The notes beneath the pieces are model-generated. The model ran no database searches. It was not told the DNA's origin and saw nothing but the letters and a program-made list of their open reading frames with translations. From Naematelia aurantialba (Eukaryota; Basidiomycota; Tremellomycetes; Tremellales; Naemateliaceae): DNA of 64,000 nt. The stretch is taken from the NCBI GenBank assembly GCA_021527695.1, contig JAKFAO010000009.1, positions 1,116,001 through 1,180,000 on the forward strand, written 5' to 3'. The first letter of the stretch is position 1. Every line of letters starts with the position of its first letter. A program made the translations under genes and the position numbers. Of the stretch, positions 44,156 through 53,684 are shown piece after piece.

Positions 44156-46076
44156 GGCGAGCGGGACGGGAAGACTGCCAACGCCGCAGTGTAGGATGGA
44201 AACCAGAGCCGCTGAAGGATAGAAAATGGTTGAGAGATGGGTTTTCGAATGGACTGCAAGGAACTCATGTATGGGAGGACCAAATAAACTTCAAACGAAT
44301 GCTTAAAAGCTGCCAACCTGACGGACGAGTAGCGAAGCACACCGTTTTGCATACATGCACGGACGTCTGGTGTCTCCTGATTCTTTATGCATACAAGATC
44401 AGGCTGTCAGCGTCTGTGGAATCTCTGGGATGAGCACCCGAAGATGTTTCATGATGCTCATATGCAGAGCAACCCCACAATGAGTGGTGGTTCTCCACTC
44501 ATCCCTGGCAGCGAGTGTATCGTAATATATGCTGGAGGACCACTGCGGACGTTTCGTACTTGTGACAACGTCAGTCGAGATCCAACGATTCAGCCTGCAA
44601 GGGGTGAAATGCGGCCATAGTCGGGTGGACTCGTCGCTGGGCTATCAGTCGGCGGGACTGCGTCCCTCGCCATTAGCGTGGTTTACAAACAGGTGGCGCC
44701 GTAGGAAAACTTTAAAACCCGTTGTTGCTGAATACGACACTCTGTGCGCTGAAGGGTATCGACTGATCATGGCTGGACTCGATCTCGCGTTCAGAAATAG
44801 AGGCGAATGGAGTGCGGATCCCGCCTGTCATATGCCCGAGTCAAATAGAGGTCGAGATCGTGCCCATTATTCACGCTGCTGTACGTGGTGGGAGTGAGCA
44901 GGACCGCGTCACTATCTTGGTTGCGGGATACCATTGCATAGCAAACATGAGCAACCGGTTGTAGCATCAACGAGACAAAGAGGGAGAATCACGGGTACCT
45001 ATGGGCTAGCGCAGCGCCGTATGAGCGGCCACGCACCCTACGCTGCAACGTCGTAGGAAACTTCCATGCGACTGGGCAGCCACCAAGCAGCGCGGGGCTC
45101 TGCGCAGCTCGAGTTGAGGATCCTCGACAGTTGGTACAACTGGCGACACGATGTTGTGTGCCCCTCACAAAACTCCAAGCTGCTCCACGTGCCGCTGTCC
45201 TGAGACGCGTCCGACACGTGGCGCACGCGTCGCACACGGCGTTCCTGGTTCCCAAACGCTAGTTTTCTCCATCTCCATCTTGTCGTTGGATTCCACCCAT
45301 TTCCAACCCACATTCGCTGGGCTGCAGAGGGACAAAACGATTGCAGTGAAGCTCGAGTGAAGCTGGGAGTAGTAGCATCGACAAAAGACGGCCGTGGTGG
45401 CCTTTTGATCAAACGCTGCTCGCTCGGGCAGGCGTTGGATGATCGCGTTTCAAAAGTTGATCAGCCGGATGCTTTTGTCCGGTTTTCCCGATACCTCTTT
45501 GCTTCCTTGACATTGCAACTCCCTATCGTAGTACAACGCCCTGGAGATGTCAGCATTGTCCGCATACATACGACAACTGGCAGAGTGTGCCGCGTAGAGT
45601 CGTCCGTCGTGGGAACCTGGAGTAGCCCAGAGCCAAAGCCAAAGCCAAACAGCACACAAAGGCTTTGTGGGCAGGCACCAAAGTCTGACCTTGAGACCGC
45701 GCCTCGGGGCAAAGGGGGGGGGGAGTCCGTTTCCCCCCTTCTTGTTGCCTCATATAATCCCCATGGCATCTTCTTGTTCATCCCTACTCTGTAATTCCTG
45801 ATCGTTGGTGGCATTGTTCCCCCTCCCATTCATCCATCCATCCGCAGCCCCCTAGCACCCTCTTTCTCCTTCCCCTCCTCTCTCCACTCTCAGTAGTCTA
45901 CTCGTGCTCTCTACATTCCTTGGTAGATCATCATTCAACCTGACGCGTCGTTGACAACTTTCTTCCTTTTCAGCGAGCGACATTTCAATCTTCCAACTTG
46001 ATCCACAGCCACAAACGCCTCGCAAGGCCCAACACAGACCCAGACTACCTGACTAACGGAAACGAAACGAATCGAG
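44156..46076. other. Long divergent intergenic region, SYF1 / chitinase
   Basis: 1.9 kb between divergent start codons. No credible open frame or RNA gene is recognised. The right end (45720-46076) has a G-run (45712-45722) and pyrimidine-rich segments typical of a long fungal leader, so the chitinase may have extended upstream control. An undetected ncRNA is possible. Confidence 0.45.
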
Positions 46077-47048
46077 ATGATGCAGAGCTACGTACTGGCG
46101 ACGATGGTTCTGCTCGCGCTCGTGTCGGCTGGCCCACACGACGCACTCCACCGCGGCAGCGTGCACAGGCGGCACCACGCGCGCAACAACGCCCTGGCCC
46201 CGCAACAACGCCCTGGCCCTGTGAGACGCGACGACTCTACTACGACCACCAGCTCGACCGACTCTGCCTGCACGCTGGGCGATTGGCAGTGTGTAGGTAG
46301 CGAACTACAGCGTGAGTCTAGCGCATGACCAGCACACGGCTCGTGATCAAAGCCCGAAGGAGGTGCTGATGCGGCGTCCAGGGTGCTACAACGATCAATG
46401 GAATCTCGTTCAAAACTGCACGGGAACCAACATCGTCTGCGCGTGAGTCGTTCTCTCCAGCGTGCTCATCGCTGTCTGCCTACGTCTCCCCTCTGCGTCT
46501 CTCTCTGTATCCCGAGTCAGCCCCCATGCTGTACTCCGTTGTCTTCCCGAATTGCTCTACCCAAAGGCGGCATAGATCACCGCGAAGCACCCCATTCAAC
46601 GCCCATCGCGCTTCTTGTGCGCTTCAAAGGGACCCTCTTTTGGCCACCACCGGGCATCAAGAGAATCCCGAGCTGATCCCAATAGCGCTTTCGACGACGT
46701 CACCGGCTGTGTATGGACCTGGAATGTCCCTTCAACGGACGCTACTGCGAGCGCAAGCGCCAACGCGACTGCGACCTCATCAGCAGATCTGAGCACTCCT
46801 TCGACTGGTTCGGGGAACGACACGACGACCGGCGATGATGGCGACGATTGTGATGATGACGGTGACGGTGACGATGATGAGTGAGTATATATGTGGGCTC
46901 TACTCTGAAATTGCGGGCTGACGAGAGTAGGGATACGAGCACAACCGCTTCTGCTGAGACCGCATCTTCTACGAGTACTTCGGCTGGAACGGAGGGTACC
47001 GGTGATGATGACGATGACGATGATGACGGAGATGATTGCGACGACGAC

Positions 47049-47083
<35 letters not shown>

Positions 47084-48998
47084 CGACGACGACGATGATG
47101 ATGATGATGACGACGATGCGTAAGTCTGCATGCGAGCAAGCGGATGTGACTGACAAGAGACGCAGCACCTCTGCCAGCGCCTCTGCAACTGCGAGCTCGT
47201 CGATCGGCGACAACCTGTGGGTTGGAGGCTGGTACACCCAGAGTGACAGCGCTTCCGCGCCGTCCGCTTCTGCATCAGCCAACGCGTCGAAAGGCTCGTG
47301 GGACTCTGCTACTGCTACTTCCAGCGGCGATTGGGACTCTGCCTCATCGTACGCGCCTGGCGCGACAGGTGAGTTCAGCTTTCCACGCTGTTCACCCCTA
47401 TTTTCTACGCGCTAGGACCACGCTCATTATCGCAGCTTCTGCCACCCAGTCGAGCAAAGCGTTGAACGCCACTGCGTCAGCGAATTCGACAAGCAGTCAT
47501 CGCCACGGCCACCATTCGTCATCTGCATCCGCATCTGCATCTGCGACGGTCTCAGTCTCGTCAAACGGCACCGCGTCCACCAATGGCACGTCCACCAACG
47601 GCACGTCCACCAACTCGACGTCCGTGCCTCGTTATGTGATCTACGCGGACGAGTGGCTCGACGAGATGCCTTCTGTGTCTGAGCTCGGCGCGTATACCCA
47701 CTACATCCTGGCGTTCTGGATGTCAACCGAGGGACCGGTAGATAACGCCGAAAACTGGCAGTGGATGGATTCCGACACGAGACAGAGCGTGCTTGACGAG
47801 TACCACGCCGCGGGCATCAAGTTGATGGTTTCTGCGTTTGGCTCGACTGGTGAGTGACCTGGATTCGTCTTCAAGCTTTTCGTTTTCTGCTCCTTCATAC
47901 GACTTCAGGCTTGTTATGTCTGAAATGAAGAGCAAGCGGCTTTCATAGAGCTATGCGCTTGACATGCCGTAGACTGAGGATCAGCAAACTGACTAGCGCA
48001 GACTCGCCCACAAGCAACGGTGCCGACGCGAAAGAGACCGCGCAAAATCTGGCCCAGTTTGTCATTGACTACGGCTTTGACGGCGTTGATATCGACTACG
48101 AGGACATGGACGCAATGAACTCGAACAAGGCGGAAGCATGGCTCATCACGTTCCAAACTGAGCTCCGCAATCTGCTAGCCGCGCCCTACATCATCAGCCA
48201 CGGTATGTGCCTCCACTTGATGCAGATTCTTCAGTCTCCTGACTGGTGCATAGCACCTGTCGCGCCATGGTTTTCGCCAGGGTCAGAGTACGCTGCCGGC
48301 GCCTACGTGGCGATCCACAAGGCCGTTGGCTCTGGTATCGACTATTACAACGTCCAGTTCTACAACCAGGGCGAAGACGTCTACACCACCTGTGAAGTGA
48401 GTGTCAGCGTCGCGTGCATACGTGCACTGAGATATACACACTCCGCCAGTCAGGGAGCCGCGCTGACCGCTGCAGACTCTGTTGACCACGTCGGGCGGCT
48501 ACTGGCCCGGGACGTCGGTCATGGAAATCAACAGCAACGCCGGTGTCCCGCTCGAGAAGATTATCATTGGCAAGCCTCTGACCCAGGGGGCAGCGGATAA
48601 CGGGTTCATGGACGCATCCGTGCTGGGCAAGTGTGTGCAGGAGGGGATCGCTGCGGGCTGGACGGGGAGCGTCATGTTCTGGGAGTGGGACTCGGTGAGT
48701 CGAGATTTCGTCTTCGTGGTATTTCATCTTCAATGGCCACAATCAGAAATACCACGACCCGAGCCCTAAGCCTCAGGCTCCATGTTTTCCCGACAATTCC
48801 AGGTCCCAGTTCCCAATTCTAGTTCCCAATTCTCAGAGCCAGGTGTGGTCGGCGCTGACGGCGATAGTCTGCGCCCAGTATCATGGAGACGGTGCTCAAC
48901 CAGACCTGATCGGTGGTCGACCGTGGTCCAGCTTCGTGCTCAAAACATCCTCGCTTCGGCGCTTCCTTTCACTCTCAATCTCGGGTTCCTGTGCATAA
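46077..48998 (+). CDS. Secreted chitinase, glycoside hydrolase family 18, with Ser/Thr- and Asp-rich linkers
   Basis: Exons: 46077-46311, 46382-46442, 46686-46880, 46931-47119, 47166-47368, 47436-47849, 48002-48202, 48254-48396, 48476-48694 and 48747-48998 (703 residues). A signal peptide (MMQSYVLATMVLLALVSAG) is followed by a small Cys-rich module (CTLGDWQCVGSELQRCYND, then WNLVQNC) that resembles a substrate-binding unit. Next come long Ser/Thr/Ala linkers and two Asp-rich tracts. The GH18 domain starts near VPRYVIYADEWLDEM. The catalytic motif DGVDIDYE is complete at residues 459-466 (Glu 466 the expected acid). FYNQGEDVYTTC and GSVMFWEWDS are typical late blocks. Likely roles are cell-wall chitin remodelling or nutrient chitin breakdown. 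The last exon (84 codons) has little family support, and its end may be wrong. Confidence 0.85.
47002..47119 (+). repeat. GAT/GAC trinucleotide array encoding poly-Asp
   Basis: A mixed GAT/GAC microsatellite in the fourth chitinase exon encodes about 35 almost uninterrupted Asp residues and runs right up to the splice donor at 47120. A shorter Asp-rich array ends the preceding exon (46826-46880) in the same way. Confidence 0.92.
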
Positions 48999-49296
48999 CG
49001 ATCTTTACGACTCTTGCATCTATCTCCCTTTCATCTTCGTTTCCATCTGGCATCCGCATCGTCACTTAGCTTTGGTGAACCCATGTGCAGGCCGGACCTC
49101 GTACATGGTGCACGGGAGTTGCTACTCTCGTACGCTGGCCGGTAGTGTAGGTACATCTAGAGGCACCGCGGGAGGTCTACTCCAGGTGCGCTCTGTATGT
49201 AGCGTGATACTGCTCGGTGTGGGATGTAACGAGCTTGACGCTCTGCATTGTTGCGCTTGCGTTGCGCTCACTGACACTCTCATATGGCCTCAGTAC

Positions 49297-49420
49297 TTTG
49301 CACTTGCACTTGCACTGCACTTTCGCTGGCACTGCACTTGCACTTGCACTTGCATTTGCATTTGCACTGGACTTGCAATCACCCTTGCACTTGCAATCAC
49401 CCTTGCACTTGCACTGGCAC
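49297..49420. repeat. Degenerate hexanucleotide repeat GCACTT
   Basis: CTTGCACTTGCACTT-like units with insertions such as GGCACTG and CAATCACC, about 15 recognisable copies. Confidence 0.75.
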
Positions 49421-49589
49421 TGGACTCGCATGCAACGGTCCGCAACGTCGTATCGTAGAGTAGTAGTCATAGAACACAACATCGGGCAAAGGGTTGCCGA
49501 AAGCGGCGGATAATGGAGAGTTTGCCACCCGACCGAGAGGGTGGAGCCCCTCGATGGCGACATGGCTCGGCCGGGAGATTGCTCAGCAG

Positions 49590-49632
49590 CGTTGTCGTTG
49601 TCGTCGTTGTCGTCGTTGTCGTTGTTGTCGAC
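49590..49632. repeat. TTGTCG simple repeat
   Basis: Repeated GTTGTCGTCGTTGTCG units about 120 bp upstream of the ATX1 start. Confidence 0.7.
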
Positions 49633-49750
49633 TGTCTTCCGACTGGACGTTCTTACTTGACAAGCAGGTTCTAGCTACGCGGCTATATATCGTCTACACT
49701 TGGCGTTTGGCTCATCGACGCTTGACTCTGACGCTCACTCGGAGTAGTGG

Positions 49751-50555
49751 ATGAAGTTCATGATGGCTGTGAGTACACATTCTTGTTCTGTTTCTTCGCT
49801 CCTCCTTCTTCGCCCCTCCTTCTTCGCTCTTCGCTCTTCGCTCTTCGCTCTTCGCTCTTCGCTCTTCGCTCTTCGCTCCGATATGTCGGTATCCTACCTC
49901 TGCTATCTATCTCCGACTCACTCGCACCGCTCGCACTGCTCCAGTCACTCTGCTCCAATTCACTGCCTCTGCGCCACTCCCATCCAGAGACAACAACATA
50001 CAGCTTCGTCATCCGCAACAACTCGCATCGTGCCCCCCCCCCTCCCAGCTCACTGACGCCCCAGACCGCCCAAATCACCCCCGTCACGCACACCACCTCG
50101 GACTCGCCCGACAAGCCCGTCGTCCCCGCGTACCACTATGGCGCGACCATGACGTGCGGCGGGTGCGCGAGCGCGATCGAGCGGGTTTTGAAGAAGAACA
50201 TCGAGGAGCGTGAGTGCTGGTTACGTCACGGCGTGTTGCTTTCGCTGACCTGCTGACCTGCTACTTGCTGTCGTCTTTATCTCTCCTTCTTTCTTCCATT
50301 GCCCTTCTTTCCCTGCTTTCTCTCCGTCCATCCTGATGTTTCCGTCCTCGCGGTCCTTCATATCCCCTGGTCCGCTACCGACAACCCACAGCCAACGCAT
50401 TCTCCGTCTCCCTGCCGGACCAGCGCGTCCTCGTCTGGGGCGTCAGCCTCCCGCCTTTCGAGGTCGTCACGGAGAAAATCGCCAAGACGGGCAAGAAGAT
50501 CCTCTCGAAGGAGGTCATCACGGACCAGGCCAAGCTGGATGCGCTGCTTGCGTAG
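49751..50555 (+). CDS. ATX1: Cytosolic copper metallochaperone
   Basis: Exons 49751-49768, 50065-50209 and 50392-50555 give 108 residues. ATX1 carries Cu(I) to the Golgi copper ATPase Ccc2. The heavy-metal-binding motif MTCGGC is at residues 35-40 (Cys 37 and Cys 40), followed by ASAIERVLKK. The rest of the small ferredoxin-like fold is visible as RVLVWGVSLPPFEVVTEKI and AKTGKKILS; the Lys-rich C-terminal part matches the family. The first exon encodes only MKFMMA. It was inferred because the frame before MTCGGC lacks another ATG, and the GTGAGT donor and CTGAC...CCAG acceptor join in phase. The protein therefore has about 28 extra residues before the motif, compared with the usual handful. 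The first intron (296 nt) holds a microsatellite. Confidence 0.85.
49821..49877. repeat. Intronic heptanucleotide repeat CTTCGCT, about 8 copies
   Basis: Perfect 7-bp units inside the first ATX1 intron, forming part of a pyrimidine-rich tract. Confidence 0.9.
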
Positions 50556-51093
50556 TCTGAGCTTCCTGTTCGCCTGCACCCGCCTGCGTCCGCCTCGCCG
50601 TTGTCTGTTGTCTGACGTCTTCCCTCTCTCGACTCGCCTTGCGATCCTTTGTCTCTCTTCCTTGCCTCGTTTTCTTCCTCGACCCGCTTCCGTCTACGCC
50701 GCTTGCCCCTCGACTGCTGTGCATCTCCGCTGCTTTACATCTCGCCCTTACCCACTTTTCTATCCTACGCCGTTCGCCTGTGTTCGAGGACGCACCAAAG
50801 GGATTTGAATGGGACAGATCTTCAGAGTGGAGCTAGCAGAGTATGAGTTGGGGACACACGGAGGATTTAAGATACATGCAGGGATGTAGAGTAGACAGTC
50901 TGTACGCTCGAGTCGATGTGACTGCATGTGAATACAACCATCGCTCAACCTGTCGACGCCGCGAATCGCAAGAACAACAGTCTACTTCTACATTTAACCC
51001 AGGTAGATACTTTACATAAGTCCAGATCGATACTTTACATCTCGTGTCCGTCTCCATCTGCCTCACCAGCCCAACGCCGTCTGGCACCAGCGA
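50556..51093. other. Convergent intergenic region, ATX1 / ERV-type oxidase
   Basis: 538 bp between stop codons. It is pyrimidine-rich just after ATX1; no gene or RNA is recognised. Confidence 0.5.
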
Positions 51094-52864
51094 CTATCTC
51101 TCCACCTCGCGTTTTTCCAAGGCGCGTTCCTCCAAGTTACGTTCTTCCAAGGCGCGTTCCTCCAAGTCACGTTCCTCCAAATCGCGCTCTTCCAAGTCGC
51201 GTTCTTCCTCGCGCTCCGAGTCGCGTTCTTCCTCGCTCTCCGAGTCACGTTCCTCTTCCTCGCCGGTGTCGACACCGCGCTCCTCCATATCGACATCGCC
51301 TTTCCAGCCAAACCTGGACCCTCCCAGCTCTGAACCCAACTGCGCACCGACCCCCACCCCGCCCGCAGCTTCGGCAGCCCCGCGCCCGCCCTCGCGTTCC
51401 CGCCCCCTCTGCGCCGCGACCTCGCCTTTCCAGCCATACTTGGACCCTCCTAGCTCCGAACCCAGTCGAGCCCCTGCTCCTGCGCCACCACCACCACCAC
51501 CACCACTACCACCACCACCACCACCACCACCACCAACACCAACGCCACCAACACCAACACCAGCAGCAGCAGCAGCGGCGGCGCCGCGGCCGCCCTCGTC
51601 CTGCCATTGACCTCTGGCTTCCCCCCACCCGGGCGTCTCTGCCATATCCGCCTCGAGCGCTTCCGTCCCGGTCCCGGTCTCGGCATCCACACCCGCGTGG
51701 ACAGTATCCACCTCGTATGCGTCCTCGTCTGCTGCAGCGGTACGTGAAGCCGCAGTGTCGGGTGCCGCACTAGCCTCGGGACCACAGCCGCAGTCGTACG
51801 TCTCGTCCAGCGTCAGGCAGTCGAACTCGGGTTTCCCCAGGCGCGCATTGACGAGGTTGTGCACGTGGCACAGCCAGAGCGATGCGGATTTGCGCGACGA
51901 CGTCTACGCGAGCAACACCACACGGCGTAGGGGGAGAAGAGCAGGCGGAAGAGAAGGTAGGAGGAGGCAGGTCAGCGTCAGAGGAGAAGATACGAGGCGG
52001 CAGGTCAGCGCATATGACTAGCTGGGAGACGGCGTGGACTCACCTGCGGAGGGTACTGCTTGAGCAGTTTCTGAAACTCGGAGGCACATTCGCCGCAGGG
52101 GTACAAGCGCGAGAACAGGTGCATGTACGATTTGAGTGCGAGGCGATCGTCTGCGGTTGGTTCCTGGATGTGTGAGCGGGGATCCCACAGAGACAGCAAG
52201 CACAGAGATGTAGCATGGCGTGGTCATACAGTACAACACACCACAGACACAGCCAGTGCATCGTAGTGTGGCAGTAGGAGCGATGGCGCGCACCAGACCC
52301 GCACGTGTATCGTAATTGGTCGCAGAGACATGGAACAATGATGGACAAAGCTTAAATTCGACTCACGTCCGGAAACCGCATCGTCATGAGGTGCAACACC
52401 CTCCACGCCGCTCGGCCCAGCTCGGCCCTGTCCGCTGGTCAGCCATGTCGCCATCGCTACGGGCACCCGGATGGAATGCGCCGCCAGACGCACTTTGCAG
52501 TCTCGTTTCCCAATTTCGGCATGATCACGCCCCCGCCCAACATACCGTCGTGCAGCGCGAGCGCTGCCCCGCTTGTTGTACCTTTCCTGCCGGGGACGAT
52601 CTCGTCGTCATCGAGACGCTCGCAGTCGTCGCCAAAACACACTTCGTCACGCCATGCCCTGCCCTCCTCCTGTTCGAAATTAGGCCGGACAGGCCGACGC
52701 CAGTGGTCCGAGTCGATCCCGCCGGCCTCGTAGGCCCGGTACTCGACCTCGCCGGCGCGGGGCGGGTTCTCTCGGTCCGGGTAGAATATGTATAGCGATG
52801 CGAAGAAGATGACAAAGATGATGGAGAGGACGAGTCGCGGCAGCCGCCAGAAATGCGCTAGCAT
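51094..52864 (-). CDS. ERV2: FAD-dependent sulfhydryl oxidase, ERV1/ERV2 family (probably ER-resident Erv2 type)
   Basis: Exons: 52494-52864, 52367-52427, 52044-52163 and 51094-51903 (453 residues). The enzyme makes disulfides using O2 and FAD. The N-terminus has one hydrophobic signal anchor (LVLSIIFVIFFASLYIF), which points to Erv2 in the ER lumen and not mitochondrial Erv1. The Erv domain runs LGRAAWRVLHLMTMRFPD, then LKSYMHLFSRLYPCGEC with the active-site CGEC at residues 167-170. It continues with SLWLCHVHNLVNARLGKPEF (FAD-binding helix) and a closing DCGCG. After the domain comes a tail of about 220 residues unlike known Erv proteins: a poly-Gly stretch and a charged array of EERDLEERDLEER repeats encoded by tandem DNA repeats. 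Erv1 versus Erv2 rests on the signal anchor. Confidence 0.87.
51108..51250 (-). repeat. Coding tandem repeat at the ERV-gene 3' end
   Basis: About eight imperfect 15-bp units (GAGGAACGCGACTTG-like on the minus strand) encode the EERDL/EERAL/EERNL repeats. A second array, CCACCA on the plus strand at about 51487-51540, encodes the poly-Gly tract. Confidence 0.85.
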
Positions 52865-53684
52865 CGGACACAGTCGACGAGTCGACAACCAAGGTGATAC
52901 TCGAGTATGAAGAGGCCGTCTTCTCACACACTTGTGCTGGTAGCCCGTGCCGTAGTAGCGTGTAGCCAGAGATGAGTCAAGGCCAGAAGTCGAATAACGT
53001 CTTTTAGAAGTATCCGCTTGTCCTGCTGCACTGCTGACCTCCAGCAGTGTCGTGAGGAGAGAGAGAGAGAGGTGTCTCGACTGATCCCACAGATCTCGGG
53101 CTACTGGAAAGGAAGACCAAGCAACTGATAATGACGTGGCCAACAAAGGGAGGAGGTTGGCACGTGGCTCGTGTCGGCGATCGCCGCCAACGGCTCAGCG
53201 ACTGGAACAAAGAGGTCCTTGAACGCCATGGCTTTGACGTCTACAGCAACCAATGACCGAGGATGCTATGCATGCAGCGGTGTGCACGATGCCACTACGT
53301 CTGCCGCTGGGATATACACACTGCCATGCAAGCATATGCTCCCCCCTGCTGCAATTGCCATTATCAACACGCGCTCTCATTAGTCTCGACGCGCTTTTTT
53401 TTCCCAGTGTCAGGGGCCAATCTCGCGTTGGCTCTAGGTCCCCCATTTGGGTCCCTGCGATCTTCATCGTCTTCGTTGCATTTCGGTATTGTTCTCTGGC
53501 AACATCCACTAAGCCAACATGCTTGGCAGCTGCGTATCCTGACGCCACATCGACGACACGGTCCTGCATCAACACAGAGCCTGCAGCGCTCCCGACTACT
53601 CGACGCGGGGACGCGCCGCGTCTCGCCATTAATCATATCTCCTTTGACCCCCCTTCGCCGCCGCATTCGCAGCAGCAGCAGCGA
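52865..53684. promoter_or_regulatory. Divergent intergenic region, ERV-type oxidase / 1241-residue protein
   Basis: 820 bp between divergent start codons. An open frame from 53253 runs into the next gene, but its first 144 codons have untranslated-region-like composition, so the segment is treated as leader. No operator is recognised. Confidence 0.45.

Larger units (their letters stand above)
48999..49750. other. Intergenic region between chitinase and ATX1
   Basis: 750 bp with no recognised gene. It contains a GCACTT repeat field (49297-49420) and a TTGTCG repeat (49590-49632). Presumed chitinase 3' end and ATX1 promoter. Confidence 0.5.

Noticed and set aside
53253..53684. N-terminal extension of the 1241-residue protein
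   Set aside because: The 144 upstream codons are in frame, but their mixed composition resembles leader sequence and lacks the Ser/Pro bias of the protein.
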